DNA of 10,796 nt from NCBI GenBank assembly GCA_005883295.1, contig VAWV01000075.1, forward strand, positions 1-10,796, written 5' to 3'. Shown here in pieces: positions 6,375 through 10,796 of this stretch (positions are counted from its first letter, which is position 1; each line of letters opens with the position of its first letter). The notes beneath the pieces were generated by a model, which made no database searches, was not told the DNA's origin, and worked only from the letters and a program-made list of their open reading frames with translations. The position numbers were made by a program, and so were the translations under genes. The DNA is from Actinomycetota bacterium. GTDB lineage: Bacteria; Actinomycetota; Thermoleophilia; Solirubrobacterales; Thermoleophilaceae.

Positions 6375-6389
6375 TGTTACCGCCGGTAA
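6370..6389. promoter_or_regulatory. Candidate TetR operator: three alternating half-sites
   Basis: The array reads GGTAA-N2-TTACC-N3-GGTAA. Neighbouring half-sites pair as inverted repeats: GGTAA/TTACC at 6370-6381 and TTACC/GGTAA at 6377-6389. It is an A/T-rich island lying between a tetR gene and the divergent copper-protein gene, and it overlaps the tetR -35. TetR dimers bind such inverted repeats, so this regulator is the natural candidate. TTACC-N3-GGTAA also resembles operators of fatty-acid-type TetR and GntR regulators, which is suggestive but not proof. Confidence 0.65.
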
Positions 6390-6392
6390 TCA

Positions 6393-6401
6393 GGGGGGAG
6401 G
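6393..6401 (+). promoter_or_regulatory. Strong Shine-Dalgarno that fixes the copper-protein start
   Basis: GGGGGGAGG lies 5 bases before the ATG at 6407. It is the only strong ribosome-binding site in the window and selects this ATG over the one at 6374, which lies inside the operator array. The mRNA therefore has a real leader, unlike most genes here. Its -10 is not clear; the A/T-rich GGATATG around 6357-6363 is the best candidate. Confidence 0.7.
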
Positions 6402-6406
6402 CGAAG

Positions 6407-7942
6407 ATGCAGGGGCGGCTGGGTGTGGTGTTCGCCGGACTGGCGGCGGCGATTGCGTGCGCGCAGGCGGGCGTGGCGGCCCCGCGGGACACGGTCGCAC
6501 CCTCGTCGGGCCGGCAGGCCCGCAGCGAGCTCGTCTGGACGAAGGCCGTCGCCCCGGAGGTGACCCGATACAGGTACCGCTACGGCCCGCTGCTCGCGGC
6601 TCCGGGACACAACCTGATCCTGGTCGGACCTGCGCCGATCGAGAAGCCGGCGGGCGACGGCTACATGACCCGGGTGAGGCCCGACCTCGTGGACGCGAGC
6701 GGCAAGGCGCCGCCGATCGAGCAGGTGCACATGCACCACGCGGTGATGCTCAACCTCTCGCGCAAGGACACCACCTACCCGAGCCTGCCCCAGCGCTTCT
6801 ACGGGTTCGCCGAGGAGAAGACGATCGGCCAGTTCCCCAGGCCGTACGGCTACCCGGTCGCCTCGACCGACGTGTGGGCCATCAACTACATGCTTCACAA
6901 CGAGACGCCGGAGCCCAAGGTCGTCTGGATCCAGTACGACGTGGACTGGGTGCCGGCCAGCTCGCCCACGGGCAGGCGGATGAAGCCCGCCCGTCCACTC
7001 TGGATCGACGTGCAGAACGGGAAGGCCTACCCGGTGTTCGACGCCCTTCGGGGCGAGGGACGCGGCGGTGAGATGACCTACCCGGACGGCGTCGTGCCGA
7101 GCCCCTACGGTCGCGGCCCCAAGCTGAACCAGTGGAAGGTCGACCGGCCGGGCACCCTGGTCGCGGCCGCGGGACACCTCCATCCGGGCGGCCTGCACGT
7201 GGACCTGTCCGCGCTTCGCGGCCGCAGGAGCGCGCACATCTTCCGCTCGAACGCGCACTACTTCGACCCGAACGGCCCGGTGTCCTGGGACCTGGCCATG
7301 ACCAAGACGCCGCTCTCGTGGCGGGTCGGGCTGCGCAAGGGCGACGTGCTGCGGGTGTCCACGACCTACGAGACGCGACGGGCGTCCTGGTACGAGTCGA
7401 TGGGGCTGGTGCTGGCGTACATCGCCGACGGCGACACGGGGCCGGACCCCTTCAAGCACCGCGTGTACACGACCGGCGCGATCACCCACGGTCACCTTGC
7501 CGCAGCGAACAACCACGGCGGTCGCCCCACCAGCCTGCCCGATCCGCGGAAGGCGCCCGACGGGGGGACCATCGCGGGCGGCGTCGCGGTCGCGGACTTC
7601 ACGTACCTGCCCGGTGACCTGAGCTCGAGCAGCGTGCTCGGCCGCCCGCCGGTCGTCGCGCGCGGCTCGTCGCTCCACTTCGCGAACTACGACTCGGCCG
7701 GATCGATCCTGCACACGGTCACCGCCTGCCGCGCTCCATGCAACGGCAGCACGGGCGTGAGCTACCCGCTCGCCAACGGGCGCATCCAGTTCGACTCAGG
7801 CCAGCTGGGGTACGGGGTGCCGGGCTACACGCCGGCCGCGGGGAGGATCAACTGGCGCACGGCGGGCGACCTCCCGCCGGGCACGTACACGTATTTCTGC
7901 CGCGTACACCCGTTCATGCGCGGTGCGTTCCGCGTGAAATAG
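6407..7942 (+). CDS. Exported PHM/DBH-like copper monooxygenase fused to an amicyanin-like cupredoxin
   Basis: This 511-residue protein has a Sec signal peptide (1-25, cleavage after GVAA). Residues about 40-345 follow the layout of copper type II ascorbate-dependent monooxygenases (PHM, DBH), which hydroxylate C-H bonds. VHMHH (107-111) matches the HH of the CuH site. MLHNETP (162-168) matches the QVHY/HYdNP His. GHLH (256-259) matches the HxH of CuM, and Met332 in YESMG matches the CuM methionine. The distance from GHLH to Met332 (75 residues) is close to rat PHM (72). After a His-rich linker (360-370), residues about 390-511 form a cupredoxin with type 1 ligands His436, Cys498, His501 and Met504, in the CxxHPFM pattern of amicyanin; Cys441 and Cys445 may pair. 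It is divergent from tetR-SCP2 and shares their operator region. The domain calls are by eye and the substrate is unknown. It could also be a non-catalytic copper-binding relative. Confidence 0.72.
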   Translation: MQGRLGVVFAGLAAAIACAQAGVAAPRDTVAPSSGRQARSELVWTKAVAPEVTRYRYRYGPLLAAPGHNLILVGPAPIEKPAGDGYMTRVRPDLVDASGKAPPIEQVHMHHAVMLNLSRKDTTYPSLPQRFYGFAEEKTIGQFPRPYGYPVASTDVWAINYMLHNETPEPKVVWIQYDVDWVPASSPTGRRMKPARPLWIDVQNGKAYPVFDALRGEGRGGEMTYPDGVVPSPYGRGPKLNQWKVDRPGTLVAAAGHLHPGGLHVDLSALRGRRSAHIFRSNAHYFDPNGPVSWDLAMTKTPLSWRVGLRKGDVLRVSTTYETRRASWYESMGLVLAYIADGDTGPDPFKHRVYTTGAITHGHLAAANNHGGRPTSLPDPRKAPDGGTIAGGVAVADFTYLPGDLSSSSVLGRPPVVARGSSLHFANYDSAGSILHTVTACRAPCNGSTGVSYPLANGRIQFDSGQLGYGVPGYTPAAGRINWRTAGDLPPGTYTYFCRVHPFMRGAFRVK

Positions 7943-8044
7943 AGCGGCGTCCGAGCGCAACCGCGTCCCCGGCCGGCGCTACGGTGCTGGCCCTTCCACG
8001 GTGGACGGGGGTGGACAACCCTCTTTATCGTGGGCTGGATCCCA
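7943..8044. other. Intergenic spacer between copper-protein and topoisomerase genes
   Basis: This is the largest gap in the window (102 bases). It holds TCCAC-G-GTGGA (7995-8005) plus a second GTGGAC at 8011-8016, ten bases after the first copy at 8001-8006, so the copies lie one helical turn apart. A possible topoisomerase promoter lies at the right end. I see no clear terminator for the copper-protein gene and no RNA gene or ORF. Confidence 0.4.
8024..8029 (+). promoter_or_regulatory. Possible -10 box of the topoisomerase gene
   Basis: TTTATC is the only A/T-rich hexamer before the gene and ends 15 bases upstream of the ATG at 8045. A GTGGAC at 8001-8006 lies 17 bases further up as a weak -35. 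The predicted leader is about 9 bases, without a Shine-Dalgarno. This makes the GTG at 8030, which directly follows the hexamer, unlikely as the start. Confidence 0.35.
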
Positions 8045-10288
8045 ATGGCAAAGACGCTCGTCATAGCTGAGAAGCCCTCGGTGGGCCGCGACTTCGCGGC
8101 CGCGCTTCCGGGCGACTTCAAGCAGAGCAAGGACAAGACCCACCTCGAGGGCGACCAGTTCGTGATCTCGTGGGCGGTCGGCCACCTGGTCGGCCTCGCG
8201 GCGCCGGACGAGTACGACCCCAAGCTCAAGCGCTGGCGCTTCGCCGACCTGCCGATCCTGCCAGACGAGTTCAAGCTGGTCCCGGTCGACGAGCGCTCGA
8301 AGAAGCAGCTCCAGGCGGTCCACAAGCTGATGCGCGACGACGACGTCGAGCTGATCGTGAACGCCTGCGACGCGGGCCGGGAGGGGGAGCTGATCTTCGC
8401 CTACCTCTACGAGACGGCGGGAGTGGACAAGCCGGTCGAGCGGCTGTGGCTCTCCTCGATGACCCGGAGGGCGATCCAGGAGGCGTTCGAGCACCTGCGC
8501 CCAGGCACCGAGATGGCCAAGCTCGAGGCGGCGGCCCGCTCGCGCTCCGAGGCCGACTGGGTGGTTGGCATGAACGCCACCCGCGCCGCGTCCATCCGGC
8601 TGCGCGCGGCCTTCGACGGCGCGGTCTCGCTCGGGCGGGTGCAGACGCCGACGCTGGCTCTCGTCGCGCACCGCGAGGAGGAGATCCGCGCCTTCAAGCC
8701 CGAGCCCTACTGGCTGGTCGAGGCGGCGTTCGATGCGGACGAGAACCGCGCCTACAGCGGGCGCTACCTCGGCGGGAAGCGGATCGCGGAGGACCTCGCC
8801 GCGCGGATCGTCGAAGAGGTCCGGGGCGGCAGCGGGGAGATCACGAAGCTGGAGAAGAAGGAGGAGCGCGAGCGCCCGCAGCTTCTCTACGACCTCACCT
8901 CGCTGCAGCGACATGCCAACACGCGCTTCGGCTTCTCGGCGCGGCGCACGCTCGCCGCCGCCCAGCGGCTGTACGAGGAGCACAAGGCGATCACCTACCC
9001 GCGAACCAGCTCGCGCTTCCTGCCCAGCGACCAGATCCCGGAGATCAAGCCCACCGCCCAGCTGGTCGGCCGCAACAGCGAATATGCGAAGGCCGCGCAG
9101 TACGTGCTCTCGCTCGACAGGCTGCCGCTCGGCCGGGTGGTCAACGACAAGAAGGTGGACGACCACCACGCGCTCATCCCCACCCGCACCGAGCACGACC
9201 TCGACCGCATGGGATCCGACGAGCGCAGGGTCTACGACCTCGTGACCAGGCGCTTTCTGGCGATCTTCCACCCGGAGGCCGTGTTCGAGCGCACACGCGT
9301 GGAGACCACGGTGGCGGAGCACGTCTTCCGCACCAGCGGCCGGCGCCTGATCGAGGCCGGGTGGAAGTCGGTCTACGGCGAGGAGGCCCAGGGCGACCAG
9401 CGCGCCGACGACGACTCGGGCGGCGACCAGCTGCTGCCGCAGCTCGAGCAGGGCGAGGCCGTCACGGTGGCCGACGTCCAGTCGCTTCGCAAGGAGACGC
9501 AGCCGCCGCGGCGGTTCACCGAGGCGTCGCTGCTCGGGGCCATGGAGACCGCCGGCAAGGACATCGACGACGCCGAGCTGCGCGAGGCCATGAAGGACTC
9601 CGGGATCGGCACCCCGGCCACGCGCGCCGCGATCATCGAGCGCCTGATCGACGTGGGCTACATCGAGCGCGACGGGCGCGCGCTCGTGGCCACCGACAAG
9701 GGGATCCAGGTGATCCGGCTGCTCGGGTCGCATCCCCTCACCTCGCCCGAGCTCACCGGGGACTGGGAACGCCGGCTGGGCCTGATCGAGCACGGGCAGG
9801 ACAGCCGCACGGCGTTCATGTCCGACATCGCCAAGTTCACCACCGAGACGGTCCAGGAGCTGGACAAGCTCAAGGACGTGAAGATCGAGCGGGCCAACCT
9901 CGGGCCGTGCCCGGTCTGCGGCCGCGATGTGATCGAGAACCGGAAGGGCTACTCCTGCTGGACCAAGGACGACCCTGGCTGCGGGTTCGTGATCTGGAAG
10001 CGGAAGGACGGAAAGATCCTCCCGGTGTCGATCGTCAAGGAGCTGATGGCCACGGGCAAGACGGCGAAGCCCGTGACCGGGTTCCGGGGGCGGTCGGGGC
10101 GCACCTTCAAGGCCAAGCTCAAGCTCGAGCAGAACGACGAAGGCAAGTGGCGGGTGGAGTTCGACGAGGACTGGGCCCGCGAGCCGCGCGCGCAGCCGTC
10201 CGAGGAGGAGGGCGCGCCCGCGGGTCACGCCGCCCCGGCGAGCTCGGATGGTGGGGCGCCGGCGGCAGAGGTCGCCGAGCGCAGCTAG
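8045..10288 (+). CDS. topB: DNA topoisomerase III (type IA, TopB-like)
   Basis: This 747-residue type IA topoisomerase cuts one DNA strand, passes another strand through and reseals, relaxing negative supercoils and separating linked molecules. The Toprim domain opens with LVIAEKPSVGRD (Glu9) and carries DAGREGE (109-115), the metal-binding acidic motif. The cleavage domain holds the catalytic Tyr318 in AITYPRTSS (315-323) and the conserved SLGRVQTPTL (195-204), TEASLLGAME (492-501) and GIGTPATRA (520-528). One four-cysteine zinc ribbon follows (Cys622, 625, 638, 646), then a C-terminal topoisomerase repeat (FRGRSGRTFKAKLKL) and an acidic, Ala/Pro-rich disordered tail (about 712-747). Length is close to the roughly 730 residues usual for TopB. 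I prefer the ATG at 8045 (MAKTLVIAEKPSVG), which matches family N-termini, over the GTG at 8030. It appears to be a single-gene unit. Confidence 0.95.
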   Translation: MAKTLVIAEKPSVGRDFAAALPGDFKQSKDKTHLEGDQFVISWAVGHLVGLAAPDEYDPKLKRWRFADLPILPDEFKLVPVDERSKKQLQAVHKLMRDDDVELIVNACDAGREGELIFAYLYETAGVDKPVERLWLSSMTRRAIQEAFEHLRPGTEMAKLEAAARSRSEADWVVGMNATRAASIRLRAAFDGAVSLGRVQTPTLALVAHREEEIRAFKPEPYWLVEAAFDADENRAYSGRYLGGKRIAEDLAARIVEEVRGGSGEITKLEKKEERERPQLLYDLTSLQRHANTRFGFSARRTLAAAQRLYEEHKAITYPRTSSRFLPSDQIPEIKPTAQLVGRNSEYAKAAQYVLSLDRLPLGRVVNDKKVDDHHALIPTRTEHDLDRMGSDERRVYDLVTRRFLAIFHPEAVFERTRVETTVAEHVFRTSGRRLIEAGWKSVYGEEAQGDQRADDDSGGDQLLPQLEQGEAVTVADVQSLRKETQPPRRFTEASLLGAMETAGKDIDDAELREAMKDSGIGTPATRAAIIERLIDVGYIERDGRALVATDKGIQVIRLLGSHPLTSPELTGDWERRLGLIEHGQDSRTAFMSDIAKFTTETVQELDKLKDVKIERANLGPCPVCGRDVIENRKGYSCWTKDDPGCGFVIWKRKDGKILPVSIVKELMATGKTAKPVTGFRGRSGRTFKAKLKLEQNDEGKWRVEFDEDWAREPRAQPSEEEGAPAGHAAPASSDGGAPAAEVAERS
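10285..10288. other. CTAG shared by two convergent stop codons
   Basis: The topoisomerase ends with TAG at 10286-10288 and the metallophosphoesterase ends with TAG on the minus strand at 10287-10285, so four bases serve both genes. The surrounding GCTAGC is palindromic. There is no spacer for a terminator, and both transcripts must overlap at their 3' ends. Confidence 0.8.
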
Positions 10289-10796
10289 CCGGGGAGCTCC
10301 TCCAGCAGCTGCTCGAGGCGCGGCGGCTCGCCGTCCTCGACCACCACGCAGGTTCCGGGCCAGTAGGGGCTCTCGCGAGGCGAGCTGCCGAGGAAGGCCG
10401 GCTCGTGGAGCCAGCTGCCGGCGTTGATGAGGCGCGCGCCGCCGGGAAGCTCCCACTCCCAGGTGTCGTCGCCCGGGAGGGGACCCGGCCGGTGGGTGTG
10501 CCCGAACACCACGTGAGCGGCGTCGATCCGAAGGCCGGCGACGACATCGGCCATCGCGCGCAGGCACGAGCGCCGGAGCGACGGTCCCGATAGATCCGAG
10601 GTGAGCGGCCCAACGCCCGCGCGGCTCAAAGCGGCAACCACCACCGGAACGAGCACGCTCGCCGCGACCCGCGATCGGAGGTCGCGCCGGCGATCGCGTC
10701 CGGCCAGCCGGACCCAGGCCCGCGCCGAGCGCCCGCCCCCGCCCAGGAAGCTGCGGCGGCGGCGCGACGCCTGGGCGAGGCTGTAGAGCAGCGAGT
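10285..10796 (-). CDS. Metallophosphoesterase, C-terminal part (runs off right edge)
   Basis: About 170 C-terminal codons are present and the start lies beyond the window. The diagnostic motif is VFGHTHRP (near 10485-10510), the GHTH metal-binding block that ends calcineurin-like metallophosphoesterase domains, followed by LINAGSWLHE, the usual strand-plus-loop closing the active site. The earlier metal-binding blocks (DxH, GD, GNH) would be upstream, outside the window. The stretch before it is very Arg-rich (RRRRSFLGGGGRSARAWVRLAGRDRRRDLRSR, split here by position about 10660-10780), with a short hydrophobic segment VLVPVVVAAL, possibly a membrane-facing or lid region as in UDP-diacylglucosamine hydrolase-like enzymes. 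The substrate cannot be assigned. The gene shares a CTAG with the topoisomerase stop, so the two convergent genes overlap by 4 bases. Confidence 0.85.
   Translation of the reverse strand, partial: SLLYSLAQASRRRRSFLGGGGRSARAWVRLAGRDRRRDLRSRVAASVLVPVVVAALSRAGVGPLTSDLSGPSLRRSCLRAMADVVAGLRIDAAHVVFGHTHRPGPLPGDDTWEWELPGGARLINAGSWLHEPAFLGSSPRESPYWPGTCVVVEDGEPPRLEQLLEELPG

Noticed and set aside
6374..6376. ATG at 6374 as start of the copper protein
   Set aside because: It lies within the operator array, has no Shine-Dalgarno, and would add a non-hydrophobic 11-residue extension before a normal signal peptide.
6377..7714. 445-codon open frame opposite the copper-protein gene
   Set aside because: The sense frame has a signal peptide, copper ligands and a strong Shine-Dalgarno. 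The antisense frame has only Arg/Val/His-rich composition.
8030..8032. GTG at 8030 as topoisomerase start
   Set aside because: It directly follows the only plausible -10, and the extra GWIP residues do not match family N-termini, which begin just before LVIAEKPSVG.
7979..10567. 862-codon open frame on the minus strand opposite the topoisomerase
   Set aside because: It is antisense to a gene with all type IA topoisomerase motifs. Its product is Arg/Ala/Leu/Gly-rich low-complexity sequence with no recognisable domain, as expected from the mirror frame of GC-rich coding DNA.
1..10796. CRISPR arrays, tRNA or rRNA genes, insertion sequences, attachment sites, parS (TGTTTCACGTGAAACA-like) sites
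   Set aside because: I read through for repeats with regular spacing, tRNA-like arms, transposase frames and terminal inverted repeats, and found none.

Overview
The window is very GC-rich, with G or C at most third codon positions, tightly packed genes, few Shine-Dalgarno sequences, and several start codons a few bases below a -10-like hexamer. A MarP-type membrane serine protease, orphan-type ParA and FHA proteins and a GC-rich monoderm-style penicillin-binding protein (PBP) point to a high-GC actinobacterium. My best guess is the Thermoleophilia (Solirubrobacter-like), but that is an inference from gene content, not a search result. The DNA looks chromosomal: I see no insertion sequence, phage gene, CRISPR array, tRNA or rRNA.

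Layout. Bases 1-1002 (minus strand) hold a zinc-ribbon/FHA protein followed by the N-terminal part of a ParA-type ATPase that runs off the left edge. Bases 1026-2431 (plus strand) hold a small four-cysteine protein, an SRPBCC lipid-pocket protein and a lipoprotein. Convergent to these is a class B PBP (2445-4061, minus), which is divergent from a CvpA/MarP-like membrane serine protease (4085-5233, plus). These last two genes suggest a cell-envelope cluster.

Bases 5238-7942 form a second unit: a TetR regulator followed by an SCP2 lipid-binding protein on the minus strand, divergent from an exported copper protein on the plus strand. The 69-bp gap between them holds three alternating GGTAA/TTACC half-sites, one of which overlaps the -35 box of tetR. 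The copper protein is the most interesting gene here. Its N-terminal two-thirds matches, by eye, the layout of the copper monooxygenases PHM and DBH, with all the expected copper ligands present but the peptide-binding residues of PHM replaced. Its C-terminus is an amicyanin-type blue-copper domain. With a lipid-carrier protein under the adjacent regulator, a reasonable hypothesis is a secreted, self-wired copper oxygenase acting on a hydrophobic substrate.

Bases 8045-10288 (plus) encode a type IA topoisomerase of the TopB (topoisomerase III) group. A metallophosphoesterase converges on it and runs off the right edge. All three convergent gene pairs meet within 0-13 bp, and in each case the two stop codons lie inside a palindrome. 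No gene-free stretch exceeds about 100 bp.
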